Below, one piece after another: positions 32,366 to 40,427 of a DNA stretch of 64,000 bases. The position numbers were made by a program, and so were the translations under genes. The notes under the pieces were generated by a model, which saw only the letters and a program-made list of their open reading frames with translations, had not been told where the DNA came from and made no database searches. Numbering within the stretch: the stretch's first letter is position 1; each line of letters begins with the position of its first letter. The stretch is from an uncultured Oscillospiraceae bacterium (lineage in GTDB: Bacteria > Bacillota > Clostridia > Oscillospirales > Acutalibacteraceae): the NCBI GenBank assembly GCA_900544715.1, contig UQWL01000003.1, positions 124,001 to 188,000 of the forward strand, in the 5' to 3' direction.

Positions 32366-32989
32366 TCAGGTGTTTTTCATGATGACGCTTTCAATCACGT
32401 TGGCGACGTCTTCGCAGTTGTCGCAGCATTTTTCCAGCCGGTCGAGCGTTTCTGTCCAGGCCATGACGAGAATTGGATCTTTTTCCTCCAGATAGAGGCT
32501 GTGTACCGCATCCAGATACAGCTTGTCGCCCACCTCTTCCGCGTGGTTTACCTCGATAATCTTGCTATGGATCGTATCGGATTTTTTGAAATTGTGCAGC
32601 TCCTGCAATGCGGCCTTCAGCGTTTTGCAGCAGTTGACGATCACCTGTGTGAATTCCAGCGCCTCCGCGCGGATAGATTTGATGTTATACATATATATGC
32701 GGATCAAAACATCTTCCACAGCGTCTGTTACGTCGTCGATTTCCTGTGCCAAATCGATGATATCTTCCCGCTCAATGGGGGCGATGAATTCTACCGTCAG
32801 CTTATTCATCATCTCATGCTTGCAGATATCAGCCTCATGCTCGATCTTGTGGATTTCATCGAGCTTTTTTGGCAGGGTATAAGGATCGAAGGTGCGCAGA
32901 GCCTCATGGAGCATCTCAGCCCCCTGACAGGCATAATCGGACATACGGACAAATGCGTCAAAATAATTATAATCTCTTTTTTTGGCCAT
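32366..32989 (-). CDS. DUF47/PhoU-like accessory protein of the Pit phosphate transporter
   Basis: 207 aa, all-helical PhoU-like protein. Characteristic blocks are IHKIEHEADICKHEMMNKL and AQEIDDVTDAVEDVLIR, with conserved acidic/His residues that may bind metal. Such proteins are nearly always encoded next to pit and are thought to modulate phosphate uptake. Here it lies 41 nt downstream of pit on the same strand. Confidence 0.9.
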   Translation of the reverse strand: MAKKRDYNYFDAFVRMSDYACQGAEMLHEALRTFDPYTLPKKLDEIHKIEHEADICKHEMMNKLTVEFIAPIEREDIIDLAQEIDDVTDAVEDVLIRIYMYNIKSIRAEALEFTQVIVNCCKTLKAALQELHNFKKSDTIHSKIIEVNHAEEVGDKLYLDAVHSLYLEEKDPILVMAWTETLDRLEKCCDNCEDVANVIESVIMKNT

Positions 32990-33030
32990 AACCGGTTAAA
33001 TCCTTTCTATTATCTATATTCCATACGTTT

Positions 33031-34083
33031 TTAAAAAATCATCATAAACAGCTTTGCCATCAAATAGCCGATGAAACCGCAGCCCGGGAAAGTCAGCACC
33101 CATGCGAGCACCATCTCCTTGACGACGCCCCAATTGACGGAGGAAAGGCGCTTGGATGCGCCGACACCCATGATGGCGGTTGTTTTTGTGTGCGTTGTGC
33201 TGACGGGAATTCCGGTCAGAGAAGAGAGCAGCAGACAAAGAGCGCCGGCAAGATCCGCGGAAAAGCCCTGGTAGGATTCCAGCTTCACCATATCCATGCC
33301 GACTGCCTTGATGATCCGGTAGCCGCCGATTGAAGTGCCAAAGGCCATAACAAGGGAGCAGACCACCATCAGCCACATGGGGATGACGAAATTTTCCGCC
33401 TGCCCCTGCCCTTGTGCCAAGGCGATGCCGAGCATACAGATGCCCATGAATTTCTGGCCGTCCTGCGCGCCGTGCATAAAGGCCATGGCCGCGCCTCCCG
33501 CGACCTGCGCTTTTTTGAAGAAACGGTTGGTTTTGCGGCGGTCCATGTTTTTACAGGTGGATTCTAAAATTCGCACAATCACAAATCCGGCGATAAAACC
33601 GAGCACAGTGGAGAGGATGAGGCCATAAATGACTTTGATCCATTCGCCTCCGTTGATCCCCTTGAGCCCCCCCTGCATGGCGATCGCCGCGCCGGATACG
33701 CCCGCAATGAGCGCGTGGCTTTCGCTGGTGGGAATGCCGAACACCCACGCAGCCGTGGCCCAGATCACAATGGCAAAAAGAGCGGCGCACAGCGCAATGA
33801 GCGCTTCATGCGCATCGCCGCCGAAATCGACCATATTGGAGATGGTTTGCGCAACGGTGGCGTTGATCTTCGTCATGACAAGCACGCCGAGGAAATTGCA
33901 AACAGCGGCCATCAGGATTGCTGACCTCGGCTTGATGGCCCGGGTGGATACGCAGGTGGCGATTGCGTTGGGCGCATCCGTCCAGCCGTTTACGAGGATG
34001 ACGCCCAGGGTTAAGACAAAGGTGATAAGCAACGCTGGGTTAGAGACGAGTTGGCTCAAAAAGGTAGACAGGTCAATTGTCAT
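33031..34083 (-). CDS. pit: PiT-family inorganic phosphate transporter
   Basis: 350 aa with about ten membrane helices. The two PiT signature repeats are present: NGWTDAPNAIATCVSTRAI near the N-terminus and GFSADLAGALCLLLSSLTGIPVSTTHTKTTAIMGVG near the C-terminus. A central cytoplasmic loop contains KNMDRRKTNRFFKKAQV. It imports phosphate coupled to H+ or Na+. A pair of TTAACC repeats lies 120 nt upstream, though oriented away. Confidence 0.93.
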   Translation of the reverse strand: MTIDLSTFLSQLVSNPALLITFVLTLGVILVNGWTDAPNAIATCVSTRAIKPRSAILMAAVCNFLGVLVMTKINATVAQTISNMVDFGGDAHEALIALCAALFAIVIWATAAWVFGIPTSESHALIAGVSGAAIAMQGGLKGINGGEWIKVIYGLILSTVLGFIAGFVIVRILESTCKNMDRRKTNRFFKKAQVAGGAAMAFMHGAQDGQKFMGICMLGIALAQGQGQAENFVIPMWLMVVCSLVMAFGTSIGGYRIIKAVGMDMVKLESYQGFSADLAGALCLLLSSLTGIPVSTTHTKTTAIMGVGASKRLSSVNWGVVKEMVLAWVLTFPGCGFIGYLMAKLFMMIF

Positions 34084-34203
34084 ATGGGTGCTCCTTTTTG
34101 CTTTTTCAATACAAAAGAATTATTTTTATATGGAAACAGGCGGACGGGTGCGTCCGCTTGAAGCTTTCAGGAGGGGTGCTCTGCAGGAAACTATAATTGT
34201 TTT

Positions 34204-34235
34204 TTAACCGAATCTTAACCATGATATAGTATAAT
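34204..34235 (+). promoter_or_regulatory. PhoP-box-like direct repeats with a -10 element
   Basis: TTAACC, 5 nt, TTAACC, then TATAAT at 34230-34235. The 11-nt period is the spacing of Pho-box half sites in B. subtilis. The element faces away from pit on the plus strand, so its target is unclear. Confidence 0.4.
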
Positions 34236-34363
34236 ACAAAGAATTGCTTTTTGTACAGTATTTTTTTTATTTCTCCGCTTTTCGAAGGGGTTGGCGCAGA
34301 AAACCGGAGAAAGGGGGGCGTGGCAGCGAGGCACACTCGCTAAGAGGCAAAATTAAATTTTTG
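34236..34363. other. Non-coding stretch between pit and mutY
   Basis: No credible gene on either strand. If the plus-strand promoter at 34204 is active, it would produce a short RNA running toward the hairpin at 34364 and then antisense to the mutY end. Confidence 0.4.
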
Positions 34364-34399
34364 AAGGGGCTGCTGCAAAATGCTTTGCAGCAGCCCCTT
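34364..34399. terminator. Long hairpin after mutY
   Basis: A 16-bp perfect stem (AAGGGGCTGCTGCAAA and complement) with a 4-nt loop lies 24 nt past the mutY stop. T tracts are weak on both strands. Confidence 0.65.
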
Positions 34400-34422
34400 G
34401 CAAATAAGGAGATTACATTTTC

Positions 34423-35490
34423 TCATACACCCCAGCCGAAAAATTCGACATCCTCCAAAAACGGACGGAACGCGGAGGGGAGGGTAAACTGGCGGCTGAG
34501 CTCCTCCTGCGTGACCCATACGAGGCCTTTGGCTTCCGACGCTTCCTCCACGCGGATGCGGTAAGCAGTCATATGCCATTCGATATGTGTAAAAATATGC
34601 TTGGCCTGGCCGCACTTTTCGATCCGCAAAGCATTTAAGCCCCATTGCTCCGCGCATTTTTGAACGTTCTGTGGGGAAAAAACGCCGCATTCATTGGGGA
34701 GCTCCCATAACCCCGCTAAAAGCCCGTTATTTGGCCTGCGGTGCAGGGCAAGCTTCCGGTCGCACAAAAATAGAAAAACCGTGCGCTGTTCGACGCGGCG
34801 CGCCTTTTTTGGCGCCTTGACGGGGAAATCACAGGGGTTCCCCTGCCTGTAAGCCTCACACAGACTCCTCAGCGGGCAGGCCTCGCACTGCGGCGCACCA
34901 TTGGGCAGGCAGACTGTGGCGCCGAGCTCCATCATTGCCTGGTTGAACGCGCCGGGAGCCTCCTGCGGCAGGATCGATTGGATGAGCGCCTCTACCCGCT
35001 TTTTGGTTTTTGGATCGCTGACATTGGAGGGATCGGCCGTCAGGCGGGTGGCAACGCGCAGAACGTTCCCATCCACTGCTGGCACCGGAATTCCATAGGC
35101 GATCGAGGCAACCGCGCCGGCGGTGTATGGGCCGATTCCGGGCAGGGTGAGCAATGCTTCATAGCTGCGGGGCAATTCGCCGCCATAGCGTTCCATCACA
35201 AGGCAGGCGGCCTTATGCAGGTTGCGCACACGGCTGTAGTAGCCGAGCCCCTCCCACAGCTTGAGGTAGGTGGCCTCCTCTGCCTCCGCGAGCGCGCGTA
35301 CATCCGGCAGCGTTTGCAAAAAACGCTCGAAATAGGGCTTGACCGCCTCCACACGGGTTTGCTGCAGCATGATTTCTGAAATCCACACGCGGTAGGGCGT
35401 GGGCTCGTCGCGCCAGGGGAGCTGGCGTGCGTTTTGACGGTACCAGGTGAGCAATGGCGCGGTGATTTTTGAAAAATCGGCAAAATCCAA
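34423..35490 (-). CDS. mutY: A/G-specific adenine DNA glycosylase
   Basis: 355 aa. EIMLQQTRVEAVKPYFERF contains the catalytic Glu. The helix-hairpin-helix LPGIGPYTAGAVASIAYGIP is followed by VDGNVLRV with catalytic Asp. A [4Fe-4S] loop has four Cys spaced C-x7-C-x2-C-x5-C (VCLPNGAPQCEACPLRSLC). The C-terminal Nudix-like domain (FLFLCDRKLALHRRPNNGLLAGLWELPNE) recognises 8-oxoG. It removes adenine mispaired with 8-oxoguanine. Confidence 0.95.
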   Translation of the reverse strand: MDFADFSKITAPLLTWYRQNARQLPWRDEPTPYRVWISEIMLQQTRVEAVKPYFERFLQTLPDVRALAEAEEATYLKLWEGLGYYSRVRNLHKAACLVMERYGGELPRSYEALLTLPGIGPYTAGAVASIAYGIPVPAVDGNVLRVATRLTADPSNVSDPKTKKRVEALIQSILPQEAPGAFNQAMMELGATVCLPNGAPQCEACPLRSLCEAYRQGNPCDFPVKAPKKARRVEQRTVFLFLCDRKLALHRRPNNGLLAGLWELPNECGVFSPQNVQKCAEQWGLNALRIEKCGQAKHIFTHIEWHMTAYRIRVEEASEAKGLVWVTQEELSRQFTLPSAFRPFLEDVEFFGWGV

Positions 35491-35581
35491 TGGAATTCTC
35501 CTATATTCTATGATTTATACAAGCTTATTGTTCCTTATTCTCTTAATATCTTCCTTTTTAAACGATTTGGAATGCCTAGAA

Positions 35582-36094
35582 TTATGATAGGTAGGCATCA
35601 TCGTTTGTATATTTCAAAAGGACGGCATACGCCCGGATCAGATCGTCAAGCGAGCAGTTACGGCAATTTGCCGCGCTGGGGGAGGGCAGATAGATGCTTT
35701 CCCTGCCCGTCTGTTTGAAACAAAGCCTGTGGTAGAGCAGCGTTGCTTTTTGGCCGGTGGTAAAGATGGCCTGTATCGGCGCCGCTTCCAGAACAGGCTG
35801 CAGATCGTTTGCCACAGGGCGGCGGATACTCGCGTCATCAGCGCCCTGTATCTCGCAGGAGGCGAGCACATCCCAAAGCGCAATGTGATGCGAGCGCACG
35901 AGCGCTTCCTTTGCTGCATTACCTTGCGGCAAGGGTTCCTGAAAAAGGGCCGATAGAACGCGCCAGAAACGGTTTTGCGGATGGGAATAGTAGAAGCCGT
36001 ATTCCCTGGATTTTGGCGAGGGCATCGTGCCGAGGAGCAATACGCGGGAGCTCTGATCGTAAACCGGGGCGAGCGTGTGCGTGACAACTTCCAT
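35582..36094 (-). CDS. DNA-deoxyinosine glycosylase-like protein (UDG superfamily)
   Basis: 170 aa. The family block VLLLGTMPSPKSREYGFYYSHPQNRFWRVL corresponds to motif A of the uracil-DNA glycosylase superfamily. The later IYLPSPSAANC matches the motif-2 loop (usually SPS). It is expected to excise hypoxanthine or another damaged base from DNA. Its start abuts the alanine symporter gene's stop, so the two are cotranscribed. It neighbours mutY, another base-excision enzyme. Confidence 0.85.
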   Translation of the reverse strand: MEVVTHTLAPVYDQSSRVLLLGTMPSPKSREYGFYYSHPQNRFWRVLSALFQEPLPQGNAAKEALVRSHHIALWDVLASCEIQGADDASIRRPVANDLQPVLEAAPIQAIFTTGQKATLLYHRLCFKQTGRESIYLPSPSAANCRNCSLDDLIRAYAVLLKYTNDDAYLS

Positions 36095-36095
36095 C

Positions 36096-37481
36096 TCAAG
36101 AGGCCTCCTGAATTTGCTTTGGCTTCCCGTAGGCCCGGTATAAGCGCGAAACGGTGCCGCTCAGGGAGAGCAGGGAAATCAGGTTTGGAATCACCATCAG
36201 GCCGTTAAACGTATCGGAAAGGCTCCAAACGAGATCAACCTTCAGCGTGGAGCCGACGGCAACAAAGACACATACGAGCAGTGCGTAGACCTTTACGCCC
36301 TTTTTCCCGAAGAGGGAACGGATATTGACCTCTCCAAAAAAATACCAGCCGATAATGGTGGAGAACGCGAAGAAAAGCATGCAAACCGCGATGAATACCG
36401 TGCCGCCGCGGCCAAACACGGTTTCAAACCCTGCCTGGGTCAGGTCAACGCCCTGTAATTCCCCCGCATAACCGCGCGGCAGCACGCCGGTTACCAGAAC
36501 GACGAGGGCAGTCAGAGTTAGGATGATAAACGTATCGATAAACACGCCCATCATGGCGACGATGCCCTGATCGCAGGGGCTTTTCACCTTTGCTACCGCA
36601 TGGGCATGCGGTGTGGAGCCCATGCCCGCTTCATTGGAGAAGAGGCCGCGCGCCACGCCGAAGCGGATTGCCTTTTGCACAGTGATGCCCATTGCGCCGC
36701 CTGCGAGCGCCTGTGGAGAAAAAGCGCCGGTGAAAATCTGGGCAAAAGCATCGGGGATTCGGCGGAAATTGACGGCAAGGATGATGAGAGCGCCAATGAT
36801 ATAGAACAGCGCCATCACGGGCACGATCTTTTCCGTCACGCTGGCGATGCGCTGCACACCGCCGAGGAAGACGAAACCGGCTGCCGCGGCAACGAACACA
36901 CCAATCACGAGAGGGGGAATGCCGAAGGCATTGCGAAACGCAGCACCGATGGAATTGGATTGCACCATATTGCCCATAAAGCCGAGCGCGCAGATCACCA
37001 GCACTGAAAAAATACCGGCCAACACTTTGCCGAAACGGCCTTTAAACGCTGCGCGGATGTAGTACGCAGGCCCGCCGGTTATTTCGCCGTCACGGGTTGT
37101 TTTGAACTTTTGCGCAAGCGTCGCCTCCGCGAAAATGGTCGCCATGCCGAAGAAGGCGCTCAGCCACATCCAAAAGATGGCCCCCGGGCCGCCGCCAATC
37201 AGCGCTGTGGCAGCGCCCGCCAGGTTGCCTGTGCCAACCTGGGCGGCGACCGCCGTGGCGAGGGATTGGAAGGAGCTCATCCCTTGGCCGTCCGCCTTAG
37301 CGCCGCGCAGACGGATTCCGCCAAAGGTGCGGCGGAAGCTCTCGCCGAACCGGCGAACTTGAATAAACTTCAGCCGAAAGGTAAAATAAACGCCGGTTCC
37401 ACATAACAAAAATAAAAGCAGATAGTCCCAAAGGTAGTGGTTTGTAAATGCAACTGCATCCTGTAAAAACGACAAAATCAT
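36096..37481 (-). CDS. Alanine/glycine:cation symporter (AgcS family)
   Basis: 461 aa with about eleven hydrophobic helices. The AgcS signature is GTGNLAGAATALIGGGPGAIFWMWLSAF with FGMATIFAEATLAQKF. Another block is FSNEAGMGSTPHAHAVAKV. It imports alanine or glycine using Na+ or H+. Directly upstream of the deoxyinosine glycosylase-like gene. Confidence 0.93.
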   Translation of the reverse strand: MILSFLQDAVAFTNHYLWDYLLLFLLCGTGVYFTFRLKFIQVRRFGESFRRTFGGIRLRGAKADGQGMSSFQSLATAVAAQVGTGNLAGAATALIGGGPGAIFWMWLSAFFGMATIFAEATLAQKFKTTRDGEITGGPAYYIRAAFKGRFGKVLAGIFSVLVICALGFMGNMVQSNSIGAAFRNAFGIPPLVIGVFVAAAAGFVFLGGVQRIASVTEKIVPVMALFYIIGALIILAVNFRRIPDAFAQIFTGAFSPQALAGGAMGITVQKAIRFGVARGLFSNEAGMGSTPHAHAVAKVKSPCDQGIVAMMGVFIDTFIILTLTALVVLVTGVLPRGYAGELQGVDLTQAGFETVFGRGGTVFIAVCMLFFAFSTIIGWYFFGEVNIRSLFGKKGVKVYALLVCVFVAVGSTLKVDLVWSLSDTFNGLMVIPNLISLLSLSGTVSRLYRAYGKPKQIQEAS

Positions 37482-37649
37482 TGCTCCTTTTCAACTGCTA
37501 GTCAATGCCCTGTGGGCAACCATGCGCAGGGTAAGGCTGTGGATTTGCACACGGATACTAGCCTATTATAATATAAGAATCGTTTCAGATGCAATCCCTG
37601 CGCCCTGATTCCACCTGGAGGGGTGGGAGAAACGCAAATCCAGCCCTGC

Positions 37650-37678
37650 TTGACAGGCCTCAAAAACCTTGTTATGCT
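37650..37678 (+). promoter_or_regulatory. Consensus promoter of the DUF2752 gene
   Basis: TTGACA, 17 nt, TATGCT. The start would be near 37685, which excludes the far upstream in-frame ATG at 37589. Confidence 0.7.
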
Positions 37679-37744
37679 AAAAAACATGAAAAATTCAAAC
37701 AAATGCCGCAACCGCACGAATTTGCGGCTTGGTGTGAGAAAAGA

Positions 37745-38173
37745 ATGATGATAAAGATGCCAAAGCAAGGATCACAGTTGTCGGCCAGCACAAAATGGAA
37801 AAAAGTGGCATTTCGGCTGCTGCTAATTGCGGCTGTTGCTGCAGTGGCGGCGCTGACAGGCAACTGCCCGATCCTGCGTATGTTTGGCGTGCCCTGCCCG
37901 GGCTGCGGTATGACACGGGCGTGTGCCGCGCTGCTGCGGCTGGATTTCCGGGCGGCTGCAGCGTATCACCCGTTGGTTTTTGTGCTGATCCCAGGGCTGC
38001 TTTATTTTATATTCCGGGAGTTATTGCCTTTTTCATTGAGTAGAAAGATGGAAATAACAATTTTGGCGGCGTTTTTCCTGGCCTTGGTGACCGTGTATTG
38101 CTACAGAATGTTCCTTTTTCCTGCTGGCGTGTTGGAAATTGGCTGTTCGAATGCATTTGCTGCTGTGCTGTAA
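37745..38173 (+). CDS. DUF2752 membrane protein
   Basis: About 142 aa from the ATG at 37745; the ATG at 37703 is an alternative, since neither has a strong ribosome site. The hallmark is FGVPCPGCGMTRACAALLRLDFRAAAAYHPL, the conserved CPxCGxTRA of DUF2752. It is flanked by an N-terminal hydrophobic helix and two more helices (FVLIPGLLYFIFRELL and ITILAAFFLALVTVYCYRMFLF). Function unknown. A long hairpin follows at 38222. Confidence 0.8.
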   Translation: MMIKMPKQGSQLSASTKWKKVAFRLLLIAAVAAVAALTGNCPILRMFGVPCPGCGMTRACAALLRLDFRAAAAYHPLVFVLIPGLLYFIFRELLPFSLSRKMEITILAAFFLALVTVYCYRMFLFPAGVLEIGCSNAFAAVL

Positions 38174-38221
38174 GCGTGAGTCGGGGCGCTCGCTTTCACT
38201 GCGGTAGACAACAACATGGAG

Positions 38222-38262
38222 AACGGGCGCTGCATAATGGTTGCCATTATGCAGCGCCCGTT
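38222..38262. terminator. Long perfect hairpin after the DUF2752 gene
   Basis: A 19-bp perfect stem (AACGGGCGCTGCATAATGG and complement) has a 3-nt loop, followed by TTTG on the plus strand. Confidence 0.7.
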
Positions 38263-38449
38263 TGAATGTTATCGTTCAGGAGCATAATCAGGCAAAGCCA
38301 TAAGCCTCCCTGCCTTTACGCAAAGGGGAAAGGATGGTAGAATGAGTATGGAACCCTTTTGGATCAGCGGATAGACCGCATACTGGTTTGTGCAGCTGAT
38401 TGGGAGGAAGAAACATTATAAATTTTCATATATCAAGGAGGAGCGGATG

Positions 38450-38878
38450 ATGAAAGCGCGTGTGATCCCATCGCAGCCGGAAATGGCTTTGCTCTATCAT
38501 TTTGAGCAGGCACAGCAGGAGGAAATGGCGCTGCGTGAAACCCTTGCGCAATATCATATTGAGGCCCGCAGCCTTCCCGAAGCGGCGCTGGGGCAAACGG
38601 TAGCCTCCTTTTTAGCCGGGGAGCCGCCCGTAGCGGGGAAGGAAACGCCTTACTCGGGGCAGGTGATTGTATTCAGCGGCGTAGCTGCCCAAAAGCAGCA
38701 GGCGGTTTTGCGCGCTCTGCGTGATGCGGATTTGGGCCGGGGAGCGATCAAGGCAGTGGTTACGCCGACCAACCGTGGCTGGGCGTTTGATCGGCTGTTT
38801 GCAGAGCTGAGCGCGGAGCATGCGCGCATGGCGGGCCCGAAACCAGCAGAAACAGAGGCAAATCATGAAAACGACTAA
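38450..38878 (+). CDS. DUF3783 family protein
   Basis: 142 aa. The start follows AAGGAGG; an ATG three bases earlier (38447) is equally possible. The C-terminal block ETPYSGQVIVFSGVAAQKQQAVLRALRDADL and KAVVTPTNRGWAFDRLFAELSAEHARM matches the DUF3783 pattern (a predicted small alpha/beta domain). Its stop overlaps the start of the Cys-rich peptide gene by 14 nt, so the two are coupled. Function unknown. Confidence 0.8.
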   Translation: MKARVIPSQPEMALLYHFEQAQQEEMALRETLAQYHIEARSLPEAALGQTVASFLAGEPPVAGKETPYSGQVIVFSGVAAQKQQAVLRALRDADLGRGAIKAVVTPTNRGWAFDRLFAELSAEHARMAGPKPAETEANHEND

Positions 38879-39065
38879 TTTGAACAATAAGGAACCTTTT
38901 TGCCCGTGCAAGCGGAAAAAATGCGCGCGCTTCGGGGATTGCGAAGCCTGCCGCGCCCATCATCTCGAAGAGGGAAGCCCGCCTTACTGCGAGCGCCCTG
39001 CGGGTAGGCGAAAGAAACCATCAATCGGCAACGCAGCCCGCTCGGAGGATGGCCGGGATGAATGA
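38865..39065 (+). CDS. Small Cys-rich basic protein
   Basis: 66 aa. Five Cys in the first half (FCPCKRKKCARFGDCEACRAHH) plus one at YCERP could bind zinc or an Fe-S cluster; the C-terminus is basic and disordered. It begins inside the end of the DUF3783 gene and its end overlaps the next gene's Shine-Dalgarno and start. The tight overlaps argue it is a real gene. No recognised family. Confidence 0.68.
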   Translation: MKTTNLNNKEPFCPCKRKKCARFGDCEACRAHHLEEGSPPYCERPAGRRKKPSIGNAARSEDGRDE

Positions 39066-39837
39066 GCTTTATTTGAAACGGATTCTGCTCAACGAGGATT
39101 GCGAAGCGGAGAAAAGCTATGTTTGGGCGCTGCCCGTGGTGCGCCATTTGAAGGAGATTACGCTGCACAGCCCCGTCACCTTCTTTTGCGGAGAGAATGG
39201 AACGGGGAAATCCACGCTTTTGGAAGCCCTTGCCGTGCACTGCGGCTTTAACGCCGAAGGCGGCACGAAGAATTTCAACTTTGCAACCAATGAAACGCAT
39301 TCCCCTCTTTATCATGCCCTGTCGGTTGCAAAGGGGCGCAGGCCGCGTGACGGCTTTTTCCTGCGTGCCGAGAGCTTTTATAATGTGGCGACGGAGATCG
39401 ATCGGCTGGATGCGGGCGGCGGCTTAGGCCGCCCCGTAATTGACAGCTACGGGGGCGTGTCCCTACACCATCAATCGCATGGCGAGAGTTTTCTCTCCCT
39501 GTTGCTTAACCGGTTCGGCGGGGAAGGGCTGTATCTCCTCGATGAGCCGGAAGCCGCGCTTTCTCCTGCTCGGCAGATGACATTGCTTGCACGGATGCAT
39601 GAACTGGTGGGGCAGCGCTCTCAGTTTATCATTGCAACGCATTCGCCCATTCTGATGGCCTATCCGGGTGCGGAAATCTATGTGTTAACGCCGGATGGGA
39701 TGGAAAAAACGCCGTATGAACAAACGGAGCACTACCTGCTGACCCGCCGCTTTCTGGAAAACCCGGCGCGCATGCTCGCACAGCTTTTTGACGAGACGCC
39801 GGGCGCCAGCCGCGCTCCGGAGGAGGAAGACGAATGA
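39058..39837 (+). CDS. ABC/SMC-like ATPase (COG3910 type)
   Basis: 259 aa from the ATG at 39058 (GGAGG 9 nt upstream). Walker A is GENGTGKST. The signature region is HGESFLSLLLNRF, and Walker B is LYLLDEPEAALSPARQ. The switch His is in FIIATHSPILM. The compact layout without a large coiled coil matches predicted ATPases of COG3910. No membrane partner is adjacent, so a role in DNA or RNA metabolism or regulation is as likely as transport. It overlaps the GNAT gene's start by 4 nt. Confidence 0.82.
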   Translation: MNELYLKRILLNEDCEAEKSYVWALPVVRHLKEITLHSPVTFFCGENGTGKSTLLEALAVHCGFNAEGGTKNFNFATNETHSPLYHALSVAKGRRPRDGFFLRAESFYNVATEIDRLDAGGGLGRPVIDSYGGVSLHHQSHGESFLSLLLNRFGGEGLYLLDEPEAALSPARQMTLLARMHELVGQRSQFIIATHSPILMAYPGAEIYVLTPDGMEKTPYEQTEHYLLTRRFLENPARMLAQLFDETPGASRAPEEEDE

Positions 39838-40364
39838 AGCAGATTTTGCAAACCCGCCGCTTGACGCTGCGGGAATTGACGATAGAGGATGTGGGCGCGC
39901 TGCGCCCGATTCTGCAAGATCCATTGGTGATGTATGCCTGGGAGCACGCGTTTACGGACGCGGAGATCCGGGCGTGGATTGAAACGAACCAGGCGCGCTA
40001 TCAAAGGGATGAGTGCGGCTATTGGGCGGCCCAGGAATCAGAGACGGGCAGGGTGATCGGCATGCTCGGCCTTTTGATGGAGGAGGTTGAAGGCGAGCGG
40101 CGGCTGGGCCTTGGCTATCTTCTCCGCCGGGATTGTTGGGGCATGGGCTACGCCACAGAGGGTGCGCAGGCGTTGCTTGACGAAGCCTTCTACAAGAGGA
40201 ATGCATCCGAGGTGATCGCGGAGATCCGGCCGGAAAACATGCCCTCCCGCCGCGTGGCAGAGCGGTTGGGCATGCAGGTGGAGGGCGAGCTGGTCAAGCA
40301 CTACCATGGCAAGGCGATGCCGCATTTGATCTATGTGAAGCACGTTGGCGAAAAAACAGCGTAA
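39834..40364 (+). CDS. GNAT-family acetyltransferase, RimJ/RimL-like
   Basis: 176 aa. It opens with QILQTRRLTLRELTIEDVGAL, the RimJ/RimL entry. The acetyl-CoA-binding region is LGYLLRRDCWGMGYATEGAQALLDEAF, followed by NMPSRRVAERLGMQVEGEL. It acetylates an unknown amine, possibly a protein N-terminus. Its ATG overlaps the stop of the ATPase gene (ATGA), so it belongs to the same transcript. Confidence 0.88.
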   Translation: MKQILQTRRLTLRELTIEDVGALRPILQDPLVMYAWEHAFTDAEIRAWIETNQARYQRDECGYWAAQESETGRVIGMLGLLMEEVEGERRLGLGYLLRRDCWGMGYATEGAQALLDEAFYKRNASEVIAEIRPENMPSRRVAERLGMQVEGELVKHYHGKAMPHLIYVKHVGEKTA

Positions 40365-40427
40365 CGCAGCAGGATTTATGGCCATACTATCAGCATGAGG
40401 AACTCTTTTTGCAAAGGAGACGGTGGA

